64,000 nucleotides of DNA from Kribbella antiqua. GTDB lineage: Bacteria; Actinomycetota; Actinomycetes; Propionibacteriales; Kribbellaceae. Position numbers and translations under genes: made by a program. This document shows positions 49,804 through 58,064 of the stretch, piece after piece. Location: positions 1 to 64,000 of the forward strand of contig NZ_SLWR01000011.1 in NCBI RefSeq assembly GCF_004345665.1, in the 5' to 3' direction. The notes below the pieces were generated by a model. The model saw only the letters and a list, made by a program, of their open reading frames with translations. It searched no databases and was not told where the DNA came from. Each line of letters begins with the position of its first letter. Position 1 is the first letter of the stretch.

Positions 49804-51153
49804 TCAGCTGCGGTGGTATTTCGTGATGGCCTTGTTCTGTTTGAGTTGATCCGCGGCGGACTGGATGCGGGCGGTCCACTCGGAGAGTTGCAGGCCGCCG
49901 GCCAGGTACTGCCCGGTGGCCTCCGCCGCGGCGGTCGCGAAGGCCGGATACCAGTCCGCGAAGTACCAGGTGATGACTTGGTCGCTCGCGGCCGTGAGCA
50001 GGTCCCTGGCGGTACGGAGCGCCGTACTGAGGTCGAGGCCGTCGGCCGCGCCGCGGACGATGGTGAGCTGGTTCGACTCGGTGGTGACCTGGGCGGCGAC
50101 GTCCTTCGACAGCATCGCCCGCAGATATTCGAGCCCGCCGGCCCTGTTCTTCGCCTTCTCCGGGACCAGGTACGGCGCTGTGGCCGCCACGTGCAGGCCA
50201 CGCGGAAGCGCGGGCGAGCCGTCGAGCGGCGGCACCCCGATCATGGTCAGCCCGAAGTTGGCCGGGATCAGCGCCTTCATCTCGTTCTCGAGCCAGTTGC
50301 CGCACGGCAGTAGACCGGCTTTCGACTTGAGGAACCGGGTTTGCGAGGCGATGTGGTCGAGCTCGGAACTGCCCGCCGCGATCAGTCCGCGCTTGGCGAG
50401 CTCGCCGACCGCGGTGATCGCGCGGGTGACGCTCTCGTCCTTCCACGCGCCGTCGTCCAGGTTGTCGATCCGCTTCACCACGTCGTGGCCGCCCGTCTTC
50501 GCGGCGAGGGTGAGCACCAGCTCCAGCAGGTAATACGGATGCGCCCCGGCGTAGATGAACGGGCCCAGCCCGGCGCCTCTCATTTCGGTGCCTAGGGCAA
50601 GCAATTCCGGCCAGGTCCGTGGCGCGTCCCACCCGTGCTTCTGGAACAGCGCGGCCGAATACCAGAGACCGTAGACGGTGGCGACATAGTTGATCGTCCG
50701 CTGCGTTCCGTCGTACTGCCCGGCATCGAGCAGCCCCGGCAGTACGCCGTCCTCCACCGTCGCGTCGGCGTTGTCCCACGCGGGTGCGTCGAGCACGGCC
50801 TGCAGATCCGCCAGTTGCCCTTCCCGCACCAACCGCCCGAGTTCGAGCGGCTTGTCGCCCGTACTCAACACGACATCCGGCGGAGTCCCAGCCGCGAACC
50901 GCGGCAACACCACATCCCTGAGCTGCTTCGACACCGCCGGCGTTACCACCGCCCCGGTGTACTTCTTCCGATACGCCGCCGCCCCGAATCCGCCGTACTC
51001 CTCCCCCACCACGACGTCAACGGGCAGCCCCCCATCCACCCCCAACGGATTCCCCACCTCCGCCGTAGGCCGAGTCCCCGTCGTACTAGAAGAACACCCA
51101 CTGGCGAAGGCCCCCGCCAGCACCCCTTGCAAAACAGTCCTCCGCCTGAGCAC
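49804..51153 (-). CDS. orphan ABC sugar-binding lipoprotein, paralogue of the amino-sugar binding protein
   Basis: The 449-residue product has a twin-arginine-like start MLRRRTVLQGVLAGAFASGC with lipobox Cys. Mature sequence aligns with the binding protein at 53899-55320: shared landmarks are GHDV, the HPYY segment, GNWLENE versus GSWLENE, and VPEKAKNRAGGLEYLRAMLSK versus VPEKAKNKAGGLEFLRIMLSK. No permease genes adjoin it on its own side. It probably serves the NgcFG-like permeases or an MsiK-energised partner with altered ligand preference. A HigBA-like pair lies between it and the main operon. Confidence 0.85.
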   Translation of the reverse strand: MLRRRTVLQGVLAGAFASGCSSSTTGTRPTAEVGNPLGVDGGLPVDVVVGEEYGGFGAAAYRKKYTGAVVTPAVSKQLRDVVLPRFAAGTPPDVVLSTGDKPLELGRLVREGQLADLQAVLDAPAWDNADATVEDGVLPGLLDAGQYDGTQRTINYVATVYGLWYSAALFQKHGWDAPRTWPELLALGTEMRGAGLGPFIYAGAHPYYLLELVLTLAAKTGGHDVVKRIDNLDDGAWKDESVTRAITAVGELAKRGLIAAGSSELDHIASQTRFLKSKAGLLPCGNWLENEMKALIPANFGLTMIGVPPLDGSPALPRGLHVAATAPYLVPEKAKNRAGGLEYLRAMLSKDVAAQVTTESNQLTIVRGAADGLDLSTALRTARDLLTAASDQVITWYFADWYPAFATAAAEATGQYLAGGLQLSEWTARIQSAADQLKQNKAITKYHRS

Positions 51154-51221
51154 CCCGGCAGACTAGTACGCCACCTGCGGGTGCGACCACATCACCCAAC
51201 ACGACTGTGGATAACTCTCAC

Positions 51222-51243
51222 CTTGTACAAGACAGAGCTTGTA
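51222..51243. promoter_or_regulatory. operator candidate of the HigBA-like pair
   Basis: CTTGTACAAG (51222-51231) is a perfect ten-base palindrome. A further half-site CTTGTA lies at 51238-51243. Both sit just upstream of the toxin gene, as expected for antitoxin autoregulation, and also upstream of the divergent binding-protein gene. Confidence 0.5.
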
Positions 51244-51255
51244 TTGTGATCGCGC

Positions 51256-51627
51256 ATGGAGGAGTATGGGATTTATGTTCTCGACGGTTGCCTGGAGTGG
51301 ATGAACTCACTTCCAGACAAGGACTTCGAGGGCCTGAGTGCACGCCTTGACCTGCTTGCCGAGCACGGGCCTGCGCTGCCGCGCCCCACAGTCGAGACCA
51401 TCAAAGGCTCGCGTCATCCGAACATGAAGGAGTTGCGTTACGGCAAGCTGCGGGTTCTCTTCGCGTTCGATCCCAGCACACGCGCAGTGCTGCTCCTCGG
51501 TGGCAGCAAGCAGGATCGCTGGACGGAGTGGTACGAGGTGCATGTTCCGCTGGCCGACGAACTGTTCGACGAGTGGCTCGACAACGTGAAGCGCAACCTC
51601 CACTGGGCAGACGAGCCGGACAGTTGA
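51256..51627 (+). CDS. RelE/HigB-type toxin (phage-derived Gp49/DUF891-like)
   Basis: The 123-residue protein has the compact RelE-like fold: VETIKGSRHPNMKELRYGKLRVLFAFDPSTRAVLLLGGSKQDRW, with basic and aromatic residues typical of mRNA interferases. The gene precedes its antitoxin, the HigBA order. The antitoxin starts 37 bases later. It should cleave mRNA on the ribosome when the antitoxin is degraded. Confidence 0.88.
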   Translation: MEEYGIYVLDGCLEWMNSLPDKDFEGLSARLDLLAEHGPALPRPTVETIKGSRHPNMKELRYGKLRVLFAFDPSTRAVLLLGGSKQDRWTEWYEVHVPLADELFDEWLDNVKRNLHWADEPDS

Positions 51628-51664
51628 GCAGGCGGATGCGGCCGATGAACGTGGTGACGAAGGG

Positions 51665-51991
51665 ATGACGAGGATGGCGCACAAGAACTGGAAAGAGGTC
51701 CGCGCCGAGCGGATCAATACACCTGCGGCCGAGGCGCGCGTCGCCGTACTGAAGGAAGAGGCCCTGGCCGAGCAGCGCGCCTTCCGCCTGGCCGAGGTTC
51801 GGCTGCAGCAGGGCCTGACACAGGTTCAGTTGGCCGAGACGCTGCACATCAGCCAGGCGGCGGTCTCCTCGATCGAGCGCGGTGAACTGAGCCGCTCCGA
51901 GCTCAGCACTATTCGCAAGTACGTCGAGGCATTGGGCGGGAAGATCGAGATCATCGCCAGCTTTGGCGACGAGCGCCTGGTACTGGGGTAA
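51665..51991 (+). CDS. XRE-family antitoxin (HigA-like)
   Basis: The 108-residue protein has an N-terminal helical region and a C-terminal helix-turn-helix (VRLQQGLTQVQLAETLHISQAAVSSIERGELSRSELSTIRKYVEALGGKIEIIASFG). It should neutralise the toxin encoded upstream and bind the CTTGTACAAG-type operator. ATG 51665 is used; ATG 51674 is nearly as likely and has GAGG just before it. Confidence 0.88.
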   Translation: MTRMAHKNWKEVRAERINTPAAEARVAVLKEEALAEQRAFRLAEVRLQQGLTQVQLAETLHISQAAVSSIERGELSRSELSTIRKYVEALGGKIEIIASFGDERLVLG

Positions 51992-51995
51992 AGCG

Positions 51996-52032
51996 AACCG
52001 CCGCCCCGGCCGGTGCGGCGAGGACGGCGGTT
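51996..52032. terminator. hairpin at the convergent end of the toxin-antitoxin pair
   Basis: AACCGCCG pairs with CGGCGGTT around a 21-base loop, four bases after the antitoxin stop and just before the convergent permease stop at 52041. Confidence 0.5.
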
Positions 52033-52040
52033 GCGGTGGG

Positions 52041-52937
52041 CTACTTGAGGGTGGCGCCGGTTAGGCCGGCTTGGACTTGGCGGTAGAACACCAGGTAGAC
52101 GGCGACGACGGGGACCATGGCGATGGTGAGGGCGGCGAAGAGGGTGCCCCAGTCGTTTTCGTAGCGCTGGCTGCCGAGGAGGGTCGCGATGCCCTGGGAG
52201 AGGACGGGCTTCTCGGGGGAGAGGAAGCTCGGCAGCACGAACTGGTTGAACTGACCCAGCACGTTGAAGATGCCGACGCTGATCAGGCCGGGCTTGGCCA
52301 TCGGCAGCATCACCCGGAAGAAGGTGCCGGCGTGCGAGGCGCCGTCGACCAGGGCGGCCTCGGCGATCGAGGTGGGCAGCGTCCGGAAGAACGCGTGCAT
52401 GAAGAACACCGTGAACGGCAGCGAATAGGCGATGTAGACCAGGATCAGGCCCTGGTACGTCGACACCATCCCGAAGCCCTTCACCACGAAGAACAGCGGC
52501 ACGATCGCCAGGAAGGTCGGAAACATCATCCCGGCCGCGAACAGGTAGTAGACGAACCGGTTGCCGGGGAACTCGTACCGGGCCAGCACGTAGGCGACCA
52601 TCGAGCCGAACAGCATGGTGCCGAAGACACCGCCGGTCACCACGACCAGGCTGTTGAACAGGTACTGGCCGACACCCTTGTCCCAGGCCTTGGCGTAGTT
52701 GTCCCAGAGCAGCTCCTTCGGCAACGCCCAGGGGTTGTCGCCGAAAATCTCGCCGGTGCTCTTCACCGACGCGATCAGCGCCCAGACGAACGGCACCACG
52801 ACGAGGATGCTCCACGCGATCAGCACCGTGTGGGAGAAAACGTTCACCGGGCTGAACACGCGGTCCTTGCCGCCGACCGGGTGGGCTGCCGGCTGCGCCT
52901 CCGAGCGGGTGCCCTCGACATCGATCTGTATGGTCAT
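52041..52937 (-). CDS. sugar ABC transporter permease (MalG/NgcG type)
   Basis: The 298-residue membrane protein has six hydrophobic segments and the EAA loop IAEAALVDGASHAGTFFRVMLP. It follows the partner permease by ten bases and is the last gene of the SIS-binding protein-permease-permease operon. Similarity of the binding protein to NgcE-type amino-sugar proteins makes N-acetylglucosamine or chitobiose the likely cargo. No ATPase gene is present. Confidence 0.9.
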   Translation of the reverse strand: MTIQIDVEGTRSEAQPAAHPVGGKDRVFSPVNVFSHTVLIAWSILVVVPFVWALIASVKSTGEIFGDNPWALPKELLWDNYAKAWDKGVGQYLFNSLVVVTGGVFGTMLFGSMVAYVLARYEFPGNRFVYYLFAAGMMFPTFLAIVPLFFVVKGFGMVSTYQGLILVYIAYSLPFTVFFMHAFFRTLPTSIAEAALVDGASHAGTFFRVMLPMAKPGLISVGIFNVLGQFNQFVLPSFLSPEKPVLSQGIATLLGSQRYENDWGTLFAALTIAMVPVVAVYLVFYRQVQAGLTGATLK

Positions 52938-52947
52938 GGTCGGCCCC

Positions 52948-53859
52948 TCAGAATTCGATCCGCTCGCGGCGGGTGGCCCGGAGCATGACGGCGGCGATGA
53001 TCAACGTCAGGAAGAACAGCACCACGCCCATCGCCGAGGCGTAGCCCGCGCGCCCGTACTGGAACCCGTTGTCCGCGATCGCCAGGCCCATCACGTACGT
53101 CGAGTTGTCGGGCCCACCGGGTCCCGCGGTCATCACCGCGACCAGCGCGTACGCGTCCAGCGCGAGGATGGCCAAGTACACCCAGGAGGTTTGGATGGTG
53201 TCCCAGAGCAGCGGCAGGGTGATCCGGAAGAACGTCGCCAGCCGGCCCGCGCCATCGATGATGGCAGCCTCGAAGATGTCCTTCGGGATGCCCGACATGG
53301 CGGCGTTGAACAACACCAGGTAGAACCCGACGCTGCCCCAGATCAGCACCCACATCACGCAGTACAGCGCGATGTTCGGATCGGCCAGGTACTCCGACGT
53401 ACCCAAGCCGATCTTCTTGGTCACAGAGTTGAGCAAGCCGGTGTCGGTCGAGGTCATCACGGTCGCCCAGATGACCGCGATGACCGGCACGGACAGCACC
53501 TGCGGCAGGAAGAAGGCCAGCTTGTAGAAGCCGTTACCCCGGACTCCCTGCACGCCCGCGGCATTCGCCCGCCCGCCCACGTTGAGCAGGTAGGCGAACA
53601 CCAGGGCAAGGAAGATGGTGATCAGCGGCAGCCCGATCAGCAGGATCAGGTTGTGCCCGACGGCCTGCTTGAAGACGCTGTCGTGAGCGAGGGTCTTGAA
53701 GTTGTCCAGACCCACGAACTTGAACTTCGGTGAGATCCCGGTCCAGTCGGTCAGCGAGTAGTAGAACGCCTGGACGAACGGTGAGATCACGAAGATCGCA
53801 TACAACGCCAGCGGTATCGCGAGGAAGCTCGCGACGAACCGGTAACTGCCGTGCCGCAT
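52948..53859 (-). CDS. sugar ABC transporter permease (MalF/NgcF type)
   Basis: The 303-residue membrane protein begins with FVASFLAIPLALYAIFVISPFVQAFYYSLTDW, typical of MalF-like permeases, and has the EAA loop IFEAAIIDGAGRLATFFRITLP. It forms the channel with the protein encoded next. It starts 39 bases after the binding-protein stop, with GGAGAGA upstream. Confidence 0.9.
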   Translation of the reverse strand: MRHGSYRFVASFLAIPLALYAIFVISPFVQAFYYSLTDWTGISPKFKFVGLDNFKTLAHDSVFKQAVGHNLILLIGLPLITIFLALVFAYLLNVGGRANAAGVQGVRGNGFYKLAFFLPQVLSVPVIAVIWATVMTSTDTGLLNSVTKKIGLGTSEYLADPNIALYCVMWVLIWGSVGFYLVLFNAAMSGIPKDIFEAAIIDGAGRLATFFRITLPLLWDTIQTSWVYLAILALDAYALVAVMTAGPGGPDNSTYVMGLAIADNGFQYGRAGYASAMGVVLFFLTLIIAAVMLRATRRERIEF

Positions 53860-53898
53860 CTCTCTCCTTGAGCGTGCAGGGGGCGGAGGTCAGCTTGG

Positions 53899-55320
53899 TC
53901 AGCTGCGGGTCTGCTTCTTGGTCTTCGGGTCCTTGGCCGTGTCGTCCGCGATCTTCTGCGCACGGTTCATGAACTCGTCGGAGGTGATGCGGGCCGCGGC
54001 GAGCTCACCGAACACGCTACGGATCGGCTTGTCCATCGTCGAGTACCAGGCGGCGTAGTACGTCGTCCAGTTGTTCTCGCCACCGGAGGCCAGCAGCGCG
54101 CCGGACGAGGCAGCACCCGGGCTCAGCTTCAGGCCCTCGCCCGCACCCTTCACGACGGTCGGCGAGCCGGTCAGCTCGGTGAACTTGCCGGCCGCCTCCT
54201 TCGACAGCATGATCCGCAGGAACTCCAGGCCGCCGGCCTTGTTCTTCGCCTTCTCCGGCACGATGAAGGGCTCACCCGCGGCGATCTGGGTGCAGTCGAC
54301 CGGCAGCTTGGCGCCGTCGAGCAGCGGAGTGTAGGCCGCGGTGGTCAGGAAGTCCTTGGGCGCGACCGGCTTCTGCTCGTTCTCCAGCCACGAACCGGAC
54401 GGGATGAACGCCGCCTTGCCCTGGTTCCAGGCGGTCTGGGACTGGATGTGGTCCAGGCCCTCGGTGCCCTGCATGATGTAACCCTTGCCCTTGAGCTCCA
54501 GCAGCGCCTCGGCGGCGAGCTTGATCGAGGGGTGCTTCCAGGCGTTCGGCTCGAGCTCGTCGATCGCCTTGATCACGTCGTGGCCGCCGTGCTTCACGGC
54601 CATGTCCATCACGACCTGAGCGATGTAGTACGGGTGCTTGCCCTGGTGGGCGAGCGGGGCGATGCCGGCCTTCTTGATCTCCTCGCACAGCGCGAGGAAC
54701 TCGGTCCAGGTCTTGGCCGGAGCCCAGCCCTTCTCGTCGAAGAGCTTCTTGTTGTACCAGATCGCGTAGACGGTCAGTACGTAGTTGAGCAGCAGCGGCT
54801 TGCCGCCCAGCTGGGCCGCTTCGAGGGTGATCGGCTCGATCGTGTCGCTGACCTTCTTGTTCGCGTCGTCGATCGAGGGGGCGTCGAACAGCTGGGTCAG
54901 GTCAGCGAGCTGACCGCTGGTGGCCAGCGTCGACGACGGCAGTGCAGAGGCACCCGAGTTGTCGATCACGTCCGGCGGGTTGCCGCCGTTGAACCGCGGC
55001 TGCAGCTGCGGCGTGATGTCGGTGATGCCGGCGTGCTTGACGGTGGTCCCAGGGAACTTCTTCTTGTACAGCTCCTCGTGGGCCTTGGCGTAGTCGTCGC
55101 CGTACCCGCCCTTGAAGATCACGACGTCCAGCGGGTCGGATTCCTTCACCCCGAACGGGTTCTCCGCCGTCTTGTCGGCGCCACCTCCGCCGGTGTTCTC
55201 GTCGTCGCTGCCACCGCTGGCGCAGGCCGAGAGCAGGGCGCTACCGCCGGTGGCGAGCAGCGTGCCGACAGCCGCGTGCTGCAGGAACAGCCGCCGCGAC
55301 AGGTTGTCAGGAGTGGTCAT
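53899..55320 (-). CDS. sugar-binding lipoprotein, NgcE-like (N-acetylglucosamine/chitobiose type)
   Basis: The 473-residue protein has a twin-arginine-like leader (SRRLFLQHAAVGTLLATGGSALLSAC) with lipobox Cys, then a Gly/Asp linker and a family-1 binding domain. LNYVLTVYAIWYNKKLFDEKGW, HPYYIAQVVMDMAVKHGGHDVI and GSWLENEQKPVAP are close to Streptomyces NgcE. It captures the sugar outside the cell. It follows the SIS-domain gene by 24 bases, and an orphan paralogue is encoded 2.7 kb downstream. Confidence 0.88.
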   Translation of the reverse strand: MTTPDNLSRRLFLQHAAVGTLLATGGSALLSACASGGSDDENTGGGGADKTAENPFGVKESDPLDVVIFKGGYGDDYAKAHEELYKKKFPGTTVKHAGITDITPQLQPRFNGGNPPDVIDNSGASALPSSTLATSGQLADLTQLFDAPSIDDANKKVSDTIEPITLEAAQLGGKPLLLNYVLTVYAIWYNKKLFDEKGWAPAKTWTEFLALCEEIKKAGIAPLAHQGKHPYYIAQVVMDMAVKHGGHDVIKAIDELEPNAWKHPSIKLAAEALLELKGKGYIMQGTEGLDHIQSQTAWNQGKAAFIPSGSWLENEQKPVAPKDFLTTAAYTPLLDGAKLPVDCTQIAAGEPFIVPEKAKNKAGGLEFLRIMLSKEAAGKFTELTGSPTVVKGAGEGLKLSPGAASSGALLASGGENNWTTYYAAWYSTMDKPIRSVFGELAAARITSDEFMNRAQKIADDTAKDPKTKKQTRS

Positions 55321-55344
55321 GGGTCCCGCCTTCCGAGTGGTGTT

Positions 55345-56094
55345 TCATGCAGTACGCCGGATCCGGCCGGCGTACTGAGCTTCAAGGGCGTGGTTGTGGT
55401 CGTCGCCGCCCGGGATGTTCGCGGACAGATAGACCGGTGGGGTCTCGCCGGCGTCGGTCAGCCGGCGCAGGACCTCCGCGACCAGCATCTGAGCGATCAG
55501 CGCGGCGGTGATGGACGAGACCGCGCAGACCTTGCCTCCACCAGCGGGCAGGTCGAGCACGGAGTCGCCGTACGGCGCGTGGTTGTCCAGCACCACGTCC
55601 GCGAAATCGATCAGCTTCTTGCCGGACGGGTGGCGCGAGTCCATCCCGCCGGTGTGCTGCAGTGAGGTGATCGCGATCAGCGGGTGGCCCTTCTCCTTCA
55701 CCACCGTGGCGAACTCGACGATCGAGCCGTTCACGCCGGAGTTGGACGCGATCACGAACAGGTCGGTCGGGTGCGGCTCGGCGAGGTCGTAGAGCCGGCG
55801 GGCTATCGACGGATCGCGTTCGAGCTCGCCGCCGCGGAGCAGCTCGAGCGGCTCGCCGCCGAGCAGGACCAGATCGCGCAGCGCGATCCGGTTGGTCGCG
55901 ATCAGGCCACCGGCGCGGCCGGCGATCTCCATCGCGAGCGCCTCGGAGTGGCCGGAGCCGAAGGCCTGGATGACGCCGTCGGCGCGCAGGGCCTCGGTCA
56001 TCAGGTCGGCGGCTTGCTGGATCGGGCCGTCGATCTGCTCGGTGACGGCGGCCATGACCGGAGTGAGCGCATGAACATAGGACTGCGCGCTCAC
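55345..56094 (-). CDS. SIS-domain phosphosugar-binding protein (UPF0309-like)
   Basis: The 249-residue protein contains the sugar-isomerase fold motif GVIQAFGSGHSEALAMEIAGRAGGLIA and the second-half VIASNSGVNGSIVEFATVVKEKGHPLIAITS. It lacks other domains and resembles UPF0309 proteins found with sugar transporters. GTG 56094 with GGGGGAGG upstream is chosen over frame extensions. First gene of the amino-sugar operon, divergent from the kinase; it may bind or isomerise the phosphorylated sugar. Confidence 0.82.
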   Translation of the reverse strand: MSAQSYVHALTPVMAAVTEQIDGPIQQAADLMTEALRADGVIQAFGSGHSEALAMEIAGRAGGLIATNRIALRDLVLLGGEPLELLRGGELERDPSIARRLYDLAEPHPTDLFVIASNSGVNGSIVEFATVVKEKGHPLIAITSLQHTGGMDSRHPSGKKLIDFADVVLDNHAPYGDSVLDLPAGGGKVCAVSSITAALIAQMLVAEVLRRLTDAGETPPVYLSANIPGGDDHNHALEAQYAGRIRRTA

Positions 56095-56344
56095 GCCGCC
56101 CACCTCCCCCGATCCCCCGTGTCTGCTGCTGGCCATTATCGGCCCCACCCCTCGACTAATGTGTCCGTCGCGACACTCCTGGTGCCGACAACTGCGCAAG
56201 TTTGCGGTTTGCTGGACAGAACTTTTCTCAACTGGCAGCTAAAGTCAAGGCTCATCCCACTCTTCTCCTAGATCGGGACCGTTGCGTGACCTTGATTGTC
56301 TGTGATTGCTAACGGCACTTTTTGAACAGTTTGGAGCATCGCCT
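56095..56344. promoter_or_regulatory. divergent control region of the amino-sugar locus
   Basis: These 250 bases separate the SIS gene and the kinase. A perfect inverted repeat GTGTC-CGTCGC-GACAC lies at 56161-56176, close to the SIS side. No DasR-type ACTGGTCTAGACCAGT-like box was noticed. A coordinated promoter pair is expected here, but the -10/-35 elements are not clear. Confidence 0.45.
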
Positions 56345-57382
56345 ATGTCGGTCGAACGCCCACTGCCGGAACCTGCGGACCCAGTGGTCTTGATGCCAGC
56401 CTCAGCACTGGTCCTGGGCGGCGACCTCGGCGGCACCTCCACCCGGATCGTGATTGCGGACCATGACGGCAACGTAGTCGGACGAGGGTCCGCGGCCGGC
56501 GGAAACCCGACGAGTCATCCTGCAAGCGCCGCGGCCAACTTCGGTCAGGCGCTTCACCAAGCATTAACCGGACTGGACCCGTCTGCGGTGCAGGCGGCAG
56601 TCATCGGCGCGGCGGGTGGCTCGGCGCTGGCGCGGCCCGACGTACGGGCGCAGTTCGACGCCGCGTGGACGGGTGCCGGGCTGAGCGGCGAGCCGGTCTT
56701 CATCGGCGACCTGGAGGTCGCCTTCGCCTCCGGTACGCCGGAACCCGACGGCACCGTGCTGATCGCGGGCACCGGCAGCGCGGCCGGCATGGTCCGCGGT
56801 CACCAGTTGATCCGTACGGCGGACGGCCACGGCTGGCTGCTCGGCGACAACGGCTCCGGCTTCTGGCTCGGCCGGGAGGCGGTGCGCAGTGTGTTGCGCG
56901 CACTGGATCTCGGTGAACCGATCGGCGTTCTCGGCGAGTCCGTCGTACGCGCGGTATTACCGGAACGCGACGGGACCGAAATCGCCGAGCGTGAGGGGTA
57001 CAACGTGCTGCGTGACGACCTGGTACGCACGGTGAACAGGCGTCCACCGGTCTTGCTGGCGGAACTGGCTCCGGTCGTGGTGGCGGCGTACGAGCAGAAC
57101 GACGAGACCGCACAGGCGTTGGTGAAACGCGCAGCCGAGTTGCTCACAGAAACGGTCGGCCGGGTAAGGACAACGTCGGACAACGGCCCGTTGGTCCTCG
57201 CCGGCAGTGTCGCGGGCGAATCCTCGCCGGTCGGAAAAATCCTCCGCCAGACCATCCACGACCACTTCGCCGGCGAGGTCCTCACCGCCCGCGACGGCGT
57301 CGGCGGCGCCACCTGGCTCGCCCTAGGCGCGTTGGACCCCGCCCTGGCCACCCGCACCAACCACACCCGCCTCGTCACCTGA
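56345..57382 (+). CDS. BadF/BcrA-type ATPase, N-acetylglucosamine kinase-like
   Basis: The 345-residue protein of the hexokinase/actin fold has the phosphate-1 loop LGGDLGGTSTRIVIADHDGNVVGRG and the nucleotide segment LIAGTGSAAGMVRG. HGWLLGDNGSGFWLGREAVRSVL is the signature of N-acetylglucosamine kinases. Divergent placement from the NgcEFG-like transporter suggests that it phosphorylates the imported amino sugar. ATG 56345 follows GGAG at ten-base spacing. It carries two rare TTA codons (56564 and 56957), which could place it under bldA-like control. Confidence 0.88.
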   Translation: MSVERPLPEPADPVVLMPASALVLGGDLGGTSTRIVIADHDGNVVGRGSAAGGNPTSHPASAAANFGQALHQALTGLDPSAVQAAVIGAAGGSALARPDVRAQFDAAWTGAGLSGEPVFIGDLEVAFASGTPEPDGTVLIAGTGSAAGMVRGHQLIRTADGHGWLLGDNGSGFWLGREAVRSVLRALDLGEPIGVLGESVVRAVLPERDGTEIAEREGYNVLRDDLVRTVNRRPPVLLAELAPVVVAAYEQNDETAQALVKRAAELLTETVGRVRTTSDNGPLVLAGSVAGESSPVGKILRQTIHDHFAGEVLTARDGVGGATWLALGALDPALATRTNHTRLVT

Positions 57383-57399
57383 CCCGTCCCCCCAGCCGC

Positions 57400-57487
57400 C
57401 ATTTGACTGGTTCACCCATCAAATTGTGGGTTCCCCGCCCGCATCCGGACGGGGAACCCACAACGGCGTTGGTCGACCCAGCAAATG
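57400..57487. repeat. 88-bp palindromic repeat element, copy B
   Basis: It has the same length and layout as copy A at 10338-10425. Outer arms are CATTTG...CAAATG. The central stem pairs TTGTGGGTTCCCCG with CGGGGAACCCACAA perfectly. It fills the gap between the convergent kinase and YCII genes. The better central pairing and weaker outer arms than copy A suggest independent decay of a common element. Confidence 0.75.
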
Positions 57488-57490
57488 GCC

Positions 57491-57877
57491 TCAGTCGCCG
57501 AAGGTGGAGACTGGGCGGACTTCTACTGCGACGAACTCGGCTTCGGGGATGGTGGCGGCGATTTCCTCGGCGCGTTCGGGGGTGGCGACGTCGACGATGA
57601 AGACGCCGGCGAGCTGTTCCTTCGCCTCGGAGTAGGGGCCGTCGGTGGTGGCGCGGACGCCTTTGCGAACCCGGACCACCTTCGTCCGCTCGGGCGCCTC
57701 GAGCGGTACGGCGGTCAGCAGCTCACCCGACTCGGACAGCTCTGTGAGCAGCTTCTCCAGCTGAGCGGCCAGCGCCTCGCGGGCCTTCGCCGGCAACGCC
57801 TGCCCCTCCGCGGTGTGCAGGAACGACGGGTGGCCCCAGGTGATCGGGTTGCTGTGAATCAACAGCAGATACTTCAT
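57491..57877 (-). CDS. YCII-related (DGPF domain) protein
   Basis: The 128-residue protein starts MKYLLLIHSNP and contains the DGPYSEAKEQLAGVFIVD motif. It matches the YCII/DGPF family of dimeric alpha-beta barrels. In actinobacteria such genes often sit beside an ECF sigma factor gene, which is absent here. The function is unknown. ATG 57877 is chosen at the conserved start; the frame upstream is a shadow. Confidence 0.88.
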   Translation of the reverse strand: MKYLLLIHSNPITWGHPSFLHTAEGQALPAKAREALAAQLEKLLTELSESGELLTAVPLEAPERTKVVRVRKGVRATTDGPYSEAKEQLAGVFIVDVATPERAEEIAATIPEAEFVAVEVRPVSTFGD

Positions 57878-57959
57878 GGTCTGCCTTCCTTGTTGGACTC
57901 CAGCCTTTCGGAGTCTGAGTGGATCCTCGCAGCAGAGGTCGGAGACCACCCGGAACCCT

Positions 57960-58002
57960 CGACATTTCACCTTCGCGCCGATCTCGCTGCCCCGAAATGT
58001 CG
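57960..58002. promoter_or_regulatory. spaced inverted repeat in a divergent promoter region
   Basis: CGACATTTC (57960-57968) and GAAATGTCG (57994-58002) are perfect nine-base inverted arms 25 bases apart, between the divergent YCII and hydrolase genes. The spacing would suit a dimer or looping repressor, or an RNA stem. Confidence 0.5.
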
Positions 58003-58064
58003 AGTCCTCCCCCGGACCTCCGACGTACCACTCGCCAAGACTCTCGAGACCTAAGGTGAGCGAC

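Noticed and set aside
49312..57382. Possible genomic island or integrative element carrying the HigBA pair
   Set aside because: No integrase, tRNA-derived attachment repeats or composition break bounds the region. A simple local insertion of the pair is enough.
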